A DNA stretch of 64,000 nucleotides from Diphasiastrum complanatum (lineage: Eukaryota > Streptophyta > Lycopodiopsida > Lycopodiales > Lycopodiaceae), in the NCBI GenBank assembly GCA_029204225.1, contig CM055094.1, positions 72,037,884 to 72,101,883 on the forward strand, in the 5' to 3' direction. Positions 11,146 through 20,381 of this stretch are shown in pieces. The stretch's first letter is position 1. Each line of letters begins with the position of its first letter. The notes under the pieces are model-generated. The model was given only the letters and a program-made list of their open reading frames with translations, did no database searches and was not told the origin of the DNA. A program made the position numbers and the translations under genes.

Positions 11146-11744
11146 TATTTCACTCGACGAACTTATTTTTTGTCGATTTCTTATTGTGTATTTTGGAAAT
11201 CTAAATGTATGCCTACTTCATAGGTAGGCTTTAAAATCTGAATATTGTGATTCGGGTGATGTTTTTTAGGTATGGGAATGTGCATACTCTGATTTGCTAC
11301 AAAGTTACATTATACCATTTTTACATGCTGTGTCGATGGTAAACATCTTCAAAAATGTCTTCAACTACCATAGTTATTGGAGTGCTCATGACAACATACA
11401 AATGATTTTGTTCATACTAGAATGATGGTGATAACAAAACTAAGGCATCCAAATATTCTACAAATTGTGATTGAGTTGTTGAAGAGTGAGGCTAAAATAG
11501 TCCTCACTTTTCACACAACAATATGGCAACCAAAAAGCACTCAAAACAAGGGAGAGAATGCAACCTATAAAGCACCATGTAACTAAAAAAAATGGAATGT
11601 AGCAAGAATAGGATATGGGCCATTTGTTGCTCTAACATTGGCACCAAACATATCGAGATTCTTTTATGGAGAACTCTTGTGTGTCATTGTGGTACAAGTG
11701 GTAGAGTTCGATCCAATGAGAAGAGTTGAAGATGGGTTCCCGCT

Positions 11745-12066
11745 TCATACCTTATTGATCTTCACAAATAACAACACTAACAAGTAAAACATACTAAGGA
11801 AATGTGGAAGCACATAAGAATGAGAATACATTGCATTGAAAAGATCATTTGGACCTACATGAACTTTTGTGATTTCTATATTAACATTTTGAACCTTTGT
11901 AGAAAATTTTCCATTCACAACAACTCCAAAATTGACAACAAATTCTGCAGCTGCATTCTCAACTATCCTATCAGGGCGAAAATGCATCAAATGTTCCAGC
12001 CTCAATTCACCCAAATGGGTTTGAGTCCGATTGATATTGACTTTGGAACAACGTATGAATTTAGGT
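11745..12066 (-). pseudogene. Unrecognised ORF, mirror of 3635-3865
   Basis: The open frame (89 residues from 12014) starts MGELRLEHLMHFRPDRIVEN and continues VNIEITKVHVGPNDLFNAMYS to a hydrophobic end. It keeps the C-terminus that the left copy lost, while the upstream part is out of frame. Function unknown; see the left-arm entry. Confidence 0.35.
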
Positions 12067-12421
12067 AACCTCCACCCCCGTTGCCATAGTAGTCGTCGTT
12101 AATACAGAAGATTGTAACTAGATATAATTCTAACCCAAACACAGTCGTATTCGCAATTCTCGCTCAACTCACCAGAAAAAAATCAACATCACTTGCAAAG
12201 TGCATCCTTAACATAGAGTGTTTTCTTTTAATCTATCCTAAGACTCGTAGCTAATAAGTAGCTCCCCTCACACCACCGGAAAAGAGGACACATATTCTAC
12301 CATTTTCGTAAGAGATTAATTAATTCCAGTACTAATCGTTTTATTGACATAACCCTTTTTTAATGTACTCTTAAAGTCATTGATGATTGTGGCAGTAACT
12401 TCCTCTGTACCACACGTCAAG

Positions 12422-12745
12422 ATACAATCGTCCTATTCTTTGTATCCGTCGCTTTCTTAAACACTTCAACTACTATTAATTTTAAAATCGCAATACCACA
12501 ACATAACACTTTGCCAATAACTATAAAATATTACCACCACAAAACTTAAGATTCCTCCTCAACATTGTAACTTCTAATTACAATAACATTTAAAATGTAA
12601 AAATATAATTCCAATAATATTGCAAAACCATGTTAGCAGTACTATTAGATTGTCCTTGAGTTTTCTTTTTTCCCATCATTAATTCCTTTTTTCCTACTTC
12701 TTTCACAATTATTTTTTTCATAACACAAACATGCCCAATAATTCA
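12422..12745. other. AT-rich stretch without recognisable feature
   Basis: A low-complexity AT-rich flank just outside the right arm. It holds no ORF, no LTR end and no repeat that I can match elsewhere in the window. Confidence 0.5.
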
Positions 12746-12749
12746 AAGT

Positions 12750-13205
12750 CTAATGACTAAATGAAGTGTAATTATCAAATTGCAACCAGGAGTATTCAAC
12801 CCATAATGTTCTGGTTATCAACCAAAAAGATAATCCATAAATGTAGTATACAAAGTTTCCGAAAATGTTGTGCACAATATATGCGAAGAAGAGTACCATA
12901 ATGAATACCAATAATCCATTGACTAAGAGTAACACCGCATTGATTCCAAACAGAATGTACTCCCTATTCCAGACCACAAAATCCCGCAGCTCTTCTCTTT
13001 CCTTGTCCATCATATCTTGTTGATGAATCCTTATTAGCTCTTGAAAACTCACAGGTTCGCCAAACTCTTTCTCAATTGTCGCGTCACTGGCCTGGGGTCG
13101 ATGTTGGCAAGGTCGCCTTGGCACATTATCCTCATCCATTTCTTCCTCACAACAGATCATATCACATAACTGAATAGTACTCCTTTCCAAACTTATGAAC
13201 CCCAA
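12750..13205 (-). CDS. Hypothetical two-helix membrane protein
   Basis: A 151-residue frame begins MGFISLERSTIQLCDMICCE. It has an acidic and charged N-terminal half (EEEMDEDNVPRRPCQ, QELIRIHQQDMMDKEREEL), then two hydrophobic stretches (about residues 86-110 and 115-132: INAVLLLVNGLLVFIMVLFF, NFVYYIYGLSFWLI) that would span a membrane. It lies about 180 bases downstream of a gypsy gag-protease relic on the same strand, so it could be residual element sequence in another frame rather than a gene. I recognise no family, and start and expression are unsupported. Confidence 0.3.
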   Translation of the reverse strand: MGFISLERSTIQLCDMICCEEEMDEDNVPRRPCQHRPQASDATIEKEFGEPVSFQELIRIHQQDMMDKEREELRDFVVWNREYILFGINAVLLLVNGLLVFIMVLFFAYIVHNIFGNFVYYIYGLSFWLITRTLWVEYSWLQFDNYTSFSH

Positions 13206-13389
13206 ATTGTAATCGTGAATTCATAAAATAAAATTCTCTAACCCTCATAAAAATCCCAATCATAAAGATCAGATACGGATCTTCTCCAAAATGAACAAAT
13301 CTCCATCTCAAAAGAATAACCACTAATATACTTCCCTAAAAACTCAATGACGTGTTACTAATACATGAGTTACATCACTAACCACAAAA

Positions 13390-15115
13390 AATCATCATGT
13401 TTGATGTTGTTTAGCTATCCAGTTTCGCCAATAAGCATACCCACGTGGTTCTTCCAACTTCTCCAAAACATGTAGTCACTCTCGTGGTCCTCTACCTCTA
13501 ACAGATAGCAATTCATGTTGCCTAGTCATGCACAGCTTTTATAGGTCATAACCAGGGTCTTCTCAAAAGAACAAAATACACATTCGCTAATTAGGCTGCC
13601 TCATGACCACAAAATTCAATAAGAACTTCAATCCTTTAATGCTTACCATTCCGAATTTTCCCCACTGGAGAATCTCGTGTATTTGAATGACAAGTTGGCT
13701 TTTTAGAAATGGTATATTTTTTAATTTATTGTACGTTTCCTCATAGGTAATATCCACCCCTACTCCACCATCAATATGTACGCCTCTGATATTAAGATCC
13801 TGAAATGTTAATTTCCAATGTCGGAACAATATCATGTTCTGTTGATTGCACAATAGTACTGACCGGTGCTGATGTAACTCTGCTGGTCACTAAAATCCAA
13901 ACAATTTAGTGCATATTGAATCAGCCAAATAAGGTGCAATCTGAATCAATTGCCCTATCGTAACTTGGAACTTATAATTGTTGACAAAGTCAGCAATCTG
14001 ATCAGCCACAATATCAACCAATTTTTGAGAAGAATTGGGTTTCTGATTCTACTGCAATAGGTGTAACACCTCCTACCTAACTTTAGCCATCTAACTTATG
14101 TCAGTGTTGAATGTTCAGCTTGTACTTAGCCACAAATCTTCAACTGGTATGTCCTGCCTTATCGCTTTTCCTTTATTCCTATGGCAAGTTACTGCTTGGA
14201 CATATCAATTGTGGTTCTTCAACCATTACCACTTGCACAGATGCTTGTTGTTTTGGTTCATTCCCTGCTCCAAGATTTTGATGTTGGTTGTGCCCCAAAT
14301 TATGATCATTAAAACAATTATTTAACCGAGGTGGAGGCAATACTCATTGTAAATTACCGACCAATTGTTGATGATATGAGACACAATTAAAATACCTATA
14401 CCCCATTTGGTTAGAAAACAACAAACATCCTCCAGAACATCTTGTCAATACTGTGTTGGTCTTTGAAATGGCCATTGTTCCATTTGTTCTCCTTGATGAT
14501 AAGGTACTGGACGTTGCTGCAACTATGGTTGTGGTTGTGGTTGTGGTTACTGTTGTTGTTGTTGTTGTTGTGTTTGCACCCCAAATTCCCCTGTAGTCTG
14601 AACAGTCTGCAACCTCCTACAATCGTTAGTCTAGTGATTGTACATTTTGCATATGACAAAATATCATGTGCCATTCACACATTTGTTAATATAATGACCA
14701 TCTTGATTGCAATTCCAGCAGAATTGTACACTTCCCTATCGAAATTCCGTGGTGACCGCTTCATCTTTCCGAACAGACATATGTTTCTTATCTTTACTCT
14801 TCTTCTTATGCTTCTTAGATTTTTTGCCTCCATCAGAAGCGAAAGAGCCATCCTTAGAAACTGTAGCACTGGAAGACGCAGAATCTTCATTTGAATCCGA
14901 CTCTGACGAATCACTTCGCCTATGATGCTTACGATGGCGACGATACTTCTTTCGTCTCCTCTTCCTCTAACTACCGAGCTGCTTCAACAATGTGTTCCAA
15001 TCCTTGACCATGCAATCATGTGGTTTTCCTCTTAAGATCTTATGTAACCCATAACAACCCATCCATTCGCATTTTATGTACTCCTTCATGTAGTTTTTCT
15101 CATCTCATTATGTAA
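13390..15115 (-). pseudogene. Ty3/gypsy gag-protease relic with two zinc knuckles
   Basis: Reading the minus strand from 15115: a gag C-terminal segment (EWMGCYGLHKILRGKPHDCM), a basic and serine-rich linker (RHRKHHRRSDSSESDS), then CWNCNQDGHYINKC, a CX2CX4HX4C nucleic-acid-binding knuckle near 14720-14680. A second degraded knuckle (CKMYNH..NDC) follows near 14640. After a Q-rich segment comes a retropepsin-like region at about 13790-13590 (GVHIDGGVGVDITYEETYNK ... FLLNFVVMRQP), with DGG where many plant gypsy proteases have D(S/G)G. Numerous stops and frameshifts are present. RT is not attached. Confidence 0.65.
14526..14573. repeat. GTTGTGGTT / GTT simple repeat
   Basis: A TTGTGG run grades into an uninterrupted GTT triplet run at 14551-14571. 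On the minus strand it encodes the poly-Q / QP stretch between the gag zinc knuckles and the protease. Confidence 0.8.
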
Positions 15116-15297
15116 AATTGGTATAAGTGATAGTGAAGCATCCAACTTGAACACTAATATTCTCTATATCAATTATAAAATCTTTCTATCTATCATATGT
15201 AGGATTTTAAAGCAAAGATACATTCTTAAAAAGGAGTTAATTCTTGAAATAGAGCAAACTTAGATTGTAAAACTACCAAGCATAGTTGAAGAGGGAC

Positions 15298-15600
15298 TGT
15301 GAAGAATTGTCAACTATTTTCTTGACTAGTTTAGGCCTAAACTTGTACATATGGCCCATCAAAATTTTCACATGTGAATGTCATTAAAATAGTAATTTAT
15401 ACTACTTTTAGATATGCTTAGAACTGGTAGAGTTTAAGTCCCACGAAATGACCTTTATTTGATGTAATTTGGCCATATGGACCAGGTTTGGTAGTGTAGT
15501 ATTCATATTTCTATTTTAGGACTATATGACTCTAAAGAGAGAAAAGAGAGTCATATCTCATGCCTAAAATAGGCTGAAGTTTGGATTAGATTGAGTGGTT
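15298..15600 (+). repeat. Diverged copia 3' LTR fragment
   Basis: The purine tract GAAGAGGGAC (15287-15297 region) is followed by TGTGAAGAATTGTCAAC, closely resembling the PPT-LTR junction of the full-length element (GAAGAGGGAG then TGTGAAAATTGTC). The internal order also matches: a TAGTTTAGGCC block, a TTCACATGTGAA palindrome at 15367-15378, and a GAGAGTCATAT block. The right end is lost near 15600, about half the expected length. Confidence 0.6.
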
Positions 15601-15617
15601 GAACAATGTATTGGAGA

Positions 15618-15812
15618 TCATTCTGATCCAATAGGTTTGTTATTTACTCTCCATCTTGTCTCCACAGTTGGCGGAGTACCACGACCGTCATCTTCGACTT
15701 GATAATCAACTTGTGGTGGTGGAATTGCTTCGTCCTCACTGAGATGCTTGGATAGTTCATCAATATCTTTTTCATCATCGCAAAACCTATGAACCTCATC
15801 GAGTATGATCAT
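15618..15812 (-). CDS. Unrecognised acidic ORF
   Basis: A 64-residue minus-strand frame (starts MIILDEVHRFCDDEKDIDEL) is rich in Asp and Glu. It lies between a plus-strand copia LTR fragment and the family-X LTR region. I recognise no domain. It could be a host exon fragment or element-derived sequence; the length gives little confidence that it is a gene. Confidence 0.15.
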   Translation of the reverse strand: MIILDEVHRFCDDEKDIDELSKHLSEDEAIPPPQVDYQVEDDGRGTPPTVETRWRVNNKPIGSE

Positions 15813-15849
15813 GACTTATGTGCATCCATTATCCAAGTAGATCATGGCA

Positions 15850-18554
15850 TCTATACACTTAGAATTTGCTTTGAATAGGAACATAGATCATGCTACACAG
15901 TAACACAAACAGAAAACACTCTCCACAGCAAGCTCACATAGCAACTGTATTTCACAAAATGAAATTACACTGTAAATATAGTTGTTCACTCAGGCAACCC
16001 ATGCATGACCCAGGCTGCCGTTGGAGGGACGCATGTCCCATCGACTTGCCTCGTGGCAAGGCCAACTGATCCTTATCAACTGATAGGACCCACTATACAG
16101 TAACACAATGATTTTACTTTAATTCTTACTCGCTCCCTTAAAGTAGAGTCTACCTTTTATACAGTCATATACATAGCTTTAAAGTTAACAAACTTTAAGT
16201 ATAGAAAGCTTTGATCTAAACTTTTCAAACTTTTCTCCAACAAGTGGCTTAGTGAAAATATCAGCTAGTTGTTCTTCTGTGCTACAATGAACAACATGAA
16301 GTTCACAACTCAGCAGCCTTTCACGTATAAAGTGATAGTGAATCTCAATGTGTTTGGTTCTCGCATGGAACACTAGATTCTTTGCTAGCCGAATGCCACT
16401 CTGACTGTTGCTATGTAATGTCATGGGATTTTTCTGCTTCATGCCAACTTCTTCCAAGATTTGTCTCAACCATATAGTTCCTATGCTGCACTACACATTG
16501 CCTTATACTCTGCTTCTGTGGTGGAAAGAGCAATTGTACTTTGCTTCTTACTAGACCAAGAAAAGCAACTACCACAAAACTAGAATACATACCCTGTGGT
16601 GGATCTACAATCATCATATTAACCTCCCCAATCCGCATCCACATAACCACACAACTCAGATAACCCATCATGCTTCCTGTAAATCAAGCCATAATCTGAA
16701 GTCCCTTTCACATAACGCAAAATGTGTTTAGCTGCCTTCCAATGTGTTTTCGTAGGTGCTGTCATAAACTGACTTATAATGCCAACAACATAGCATATAT
16801 CTGGTCCATTTAATACTGGCGCAAAGGTCTCCTCGTAGTCGATGCCTTTACTTTGTGCATACCCTTTGATCACCAATCTTGCCTTGTGCTTTGCTATACC
16901 TTCATCTGCATGATACTTAGTCCTGTATACCCATTTGCAACCAATGGGTTTCTTGCCAACTGGTGGGTCTACTAAGTCCCATGTGCTATGCTTCGCAATT
17001 GACTCCATCTCCTCTCCCATGGCCTTGACCCAAATGTCATCATCCTTTGCTTCACCATAAGTCGAAGGTTCTTTGCTTTGAATATTGCTAGATAAGAGAG
17101 CATAATTTGCTTCATACCTTTCAGGTTGTGTCTTCTCTCTTGTTGACCTTCGTAGCTCTCCCTGGCTAGATGATCTTGGAAAGTCATCCATGTCGTGGCT
17201 CTCCAACAACCTCTCAAACCATTTAGGGAGCTTCCGGTCAGGTGATCGGCTTCCTAGTGAAAATGTATCCCATGGTACATCCTTCTCCTTGCGTTTGTCA
17301 CCTGCAACTTCAATCCTTCTTGCACCAAAAGGTTTGTCCCTACCACTCTAACCTATTTCTTGGGGTTGAGTAGTAGTATCTTGAGATGTATCCTCATGTT
17401 CATCACTTGGAAGGTCAATGAATAGTTATCATCAGGAGGTATCCTCACTATACCATCTTTTCCACTGGATGTATCTATTTTCTTAGCATCCTCGTCTTCA
17501 TACATCTTCGATTCATCAAAGATAACATCACGGCTTACATGGATTTTGTTTTCCATTGGATCAAAATCTCTATAGCCCTTCACACGATCATCATATCCTA
17601 GGAATATACACTTGATAGCTTTTACATCAAGTTTACGTCTCTCTTCTTTAGGAATGTGTACAAAGTCCTTACATCCAAAGATTTACAAGTGGTTCACCCT
17701 TGGCTTCCTCTTCCTGAATGCTTGCTTAGGTGTTATCTTTGGTATGGCAATGGTAGGACTTCTATTTTGAAGATAGACTGCCGTATTGCATGCTTCTGAC
17801 CAAAAATCTTTTGGTAGTTTCATCTCTGCTAGCATAGATCTGGCACTTTCCACAATCGTACGATTCTTGCGCTCAGCTACACCATTGAGAGCAAGAGTAT
17901 GAGCTTGCGTAAATTGTCTTTTAATCCCACATTGATCACAAAGATCATTGAAGTCATTAGACTTGTACTCACCTCCACTATCTGATCTTAGGACTTTGAT
18001 CTTCCTACCTGTCTGATTTTTTACCAATGCTTTGAAGCTCTTGAAATTGTCAAATGCATCTGATGTCTTCTTCAAGAAGTAGATCCACATCTTACATGAC
18101 ATATCATCAATAAGGGTCATGGACGACACAAGTCCATGTTGCCCCTTGATTGTAGCATTCAGCCTATACAATTTGGTATTGGGCTCCCTTACTCCATCCG
18201 CAATAACTTTGAACTTTTGGTTCACATCCTTCACAAAGCAATGATCATGGGCAAATTCTACTTTCAACTTTTGATCAGTAATGACTCCAACAGAAAGTAG
18301 ATTTTTCTTCAAACTTGGTACGTAAAGTATCTCCCTGATCAACCTGCTTTTGCCATTAGGTAGTTGGATTGAAACAGTGCCTATCCCCTTGATCCTGCAC
18401 ACCTCACCATTTGCTTGTGAAACAGACGTTCCATTATCCAACACTTTCAAGCTACTGAACCAATTCTTGATACCTGTCATGTGTCTTGTGGCTCCCGAGT
18501 CAATATACCATGCTTGGTCATCTTGATTAGATGACAATGCAGATATGAAGATGT
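15850..18554 (-). pseudogene. Copia family X, copy 1: LTR edge plus deleted pol
   Basis: The minus-strand order is protease (18537: WYIDSGATRHMTG), integrase core (LRSDSGGEYKSNDFND, NGVAERKNRTIVE), integrase C-terminus (17583-17353), RT N-terminus (17209: GCKWVYRTKYHADEGIAKHK, YEETFAPV), RNase H (16671-16185) and a PPT/LTR-like edge (about 16140 down to 15890). Two segments are missing where the frame reads on. GAG-pre-integrase and the first integrase Asp are lost between GLVSS and MTLIDDMS, and the RT core including YVDD is lost between ETFAPV and GPDICYVVG. Gag is absent because the element is cut at 18554 by the full-length copia. Related copies are at 30485, 55843 and 60020. Confidence 0.8.
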
Positions 18555-18631
18555 TGTGAAAATTGTCAACATTTCCTAGCTAGTTTGAGGCCTAAATTGG
18601 CTAAAATTGTAAATAGTTTTGGTTCTGGAGT

Positions 18632-18645
18632 TTCACACGTGTGAA
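18632..18645 (+). promoter_or_regulatory. G-box palindrome in LTR U3
   Basis: TTCACACGTGTGAA is a perfect 14-bp palindrome around CACGTG, the plant G-box bound by bZIP and bHLH factors. It recurs in the 3' LTR (24408-24421) and in a related but diverged LTR (58723-58736). It lies about 125 bases upstream of the TATA box. A regulatory role is inferred. Confidence 0.5.
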
Positions 18646-18768
18646 CCAGGCCACAATGTTTTTATTTACTGTATTTTTTCAGTATGATGAAGTGTCAAAC
18701 TTCATACCCTTCAAAATGAGACCATTTTGATGTATTTTGGTCATATAAGCCATTTTTAGCTATTTTTC

Positions 18769-18778
18769 CTATATAGGG
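18769..18778 (+). promoter_or_regulatory. LTR TATA box
   Basis: CTATATAGGG in the 5' LTR, about 215 bases from the LTR start, in a sensible place for a copia promoter. The same sequence is present in the 3' LTR. Confidence 0.55.
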
Positions 18779-19209
18779 AATATCTAGGGTCAAGTACCTT
18801 CTAGAGAGAGGAGAGAGAGTCATCTTCCTCATCCATAAATAGTAGGGAAGTCGTGGAGAACAGGTTGGAGAAACCTTTTGTATGCTTCATTGAGATCAAT
18901 AGATCATTGTCATTGTTTCTTCCTCCATTGAGAGCATTGTTGTGTGTATTGTCTTCAAGCTATTGTGTATGATCTTAGGTGCTTTCCAAAAGTGGTAGGC
19001 TGATGTATTATGGACTGTATAATGCTATTTTGGGCCGCACTTGATGTTTATGGAAGTTTCCATTTGTGATAAATGCTTTTTGATCAAGTTCTTTGCATTC
19101 TAGGTAGCATAGAATGTGTTGCCAATTCCTAGCTTATGTAGTTTGGAGTGCAAGCATTCAAGCCAATGATCTTGGAGTTTAGATCCACTTAGGATCTGTA
19201 TTTTTCACA

Positions 19210-19221
19210 TGGTATCAGAGC
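19210..19221 (+). promoter_or_regulatory. Primer binding site of the full-length copia
   Basis: TGGTATCAGAGC immediately after the terminal CA of the 5' LTR. It is complementary to the 3' end of plant initiator Met tRNA, which primes minus-strand DNA synthesis in most copia elements. Confidence 0.95.
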
Positions 19222-20381
19222 TGGTTGGCTTCTATTTACAGTAAGTATTCCATTTTTGGTGATATTTGGATGTTTGATCAAGTTCTAGCATGATTATGCA
19301 TTGCTTTGTTGATCAAATCTTACTAACCTTTGTTTTGTGAGTTGAACTTGTGGATCAAAAGCATATTTCAGGTCTATTGAAGATCAGAGGCTGAAAAGAA
19401 ACTATTTTGGATCAGATCATAACACCTAATCATTTGTGATTGTGAGGCTTGTGCATATTCAATACTAACAATGTTCTTTTCAATCCTATTGTTGACAATC
19501 TCCATTCTTGGATGAACACTCTCCTTAAGTGGATGAAACTTCTCCTTAAGTGGATGACAAATGCTCTTTTGAGTGAGTTGTAATTCTCCTAAAGGCTGAG
19601 CAAAGCTCCCATTTGGATGAAAAATCCCCTTTTTTGGGTGAACATATTGTAAGCTCCATTGTGAAGAGCATATTGTAAAGATTGTCATCAATTTTGGCAT
19701 AAATTTTGGTGTACTTTGTTGAGCATGTAAGTAACTCTCCTTATGTAATTTGATTGGAGCATTTGCTGGAAGGTGTTAACCATTATGCAAGTGTGTTTTC
19801 AGGTCCTTAACGGGTTGAGGAACATTCTCATGTGAAGTGATCTTAGATCTACATCTAAACACCAAGATTTGACAATATAGTGAAGCTAGTCTTGTGATTC
19901 ACTAAGTGTGCTCATTCATTCACCTCTAAATCTTGTATTTATCACTTGCTGGAGTTTATAAACTTTTAGAAGTGTGGTTTACATGTGGTTTTACAGGTTG
20001 AATCAATATCTTAGTGTGTTGATCATATGTTGATCAAGTTTGTTCATTACTAGGTAATCTTGGCATCCTAGTTTTGGGTATTTTCTAAGAATGCAAGTAA
20101 CTCTTCACACCATAACTTGATTTGGTCACTTGCTGGAAAGTTTGAGAGCTTAAGCAAGAGTGTGTTCAGGTTGGTTTGATTTTGTAATCCATTCTTAGTG
20201 TGTGCAAAGTGTTGCATGTGTTTCAATCTTCCTTTCTATGCTTGGAAACCATCTAGGTTCAAGATAGAAGTGTTTTAGGGTCCTAAATCTTCATAGATCT
20301 CTTTATCTATCATTTGTTGAGAGAAAAGTGAGTGCTAAGTGCTTTAGGACAGAACCTAAAAGTTGAAGAAACATTAGAATC
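19222..20381 (+). repeat. Untranslated leader with degenerate internal repeats
   Basis: The 1.16-kb leader between PBS and gag has no credible sense ORF. It repeats an AATGCAAGTAACTCTT / TAACTTGATTTGG / CACTTGCTGGAA module: clear copies start near 19732 and 20091, with a partial CACTTGCTGGAG unit at 19947. CTCCTTAAGTGGATGA is duplicated at 19521 and 19542. The repeats may be packaging or translation signals, or plain duplication; this is not determined. Confidence 0.55.

Larger units (their letters stand above)
10026..12421 (-). repeat. Right arm of the giant inverted repeat
   Basis: Reverse-complement partner of 3301-5689 (see that entry for landmarks). Beyond 12421 and inside 10026 the similarity stops abruptly. 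The arm carries the same cargo in mirror order: a leader-like stretch (10041-10400), a gypsy RNase H-integrase relic (10420-11145), unassigned sequence, and the shared ORFs (11425 and 12066-11745). Confidence 0.85.
18555..19209 (+). repeat. 5' LTR of the full-length copia
   Basis: Begins TGTGAAAATTGTC and ends TTTTTCACA. It contains the palindrome TTCACACGTGTGAA (18632-18645, core CACGTG), a TATA-like CTATATAGGG at 18769-18778, and a GAGAGAGGAGAGAGAG tract just downstream of it. A PBS follows immediately. U3/R/U5 limits cannot be set from sequence alone. Confidence 0.95.

Noticed and set aside
19374-19700. Minus-strand ORF of 108 codons in the copia leader with repeated HPLKE
   Set aside because: Antisense to the element; the peptide repeats come from duplicated leader DNA, and no domain supports it.
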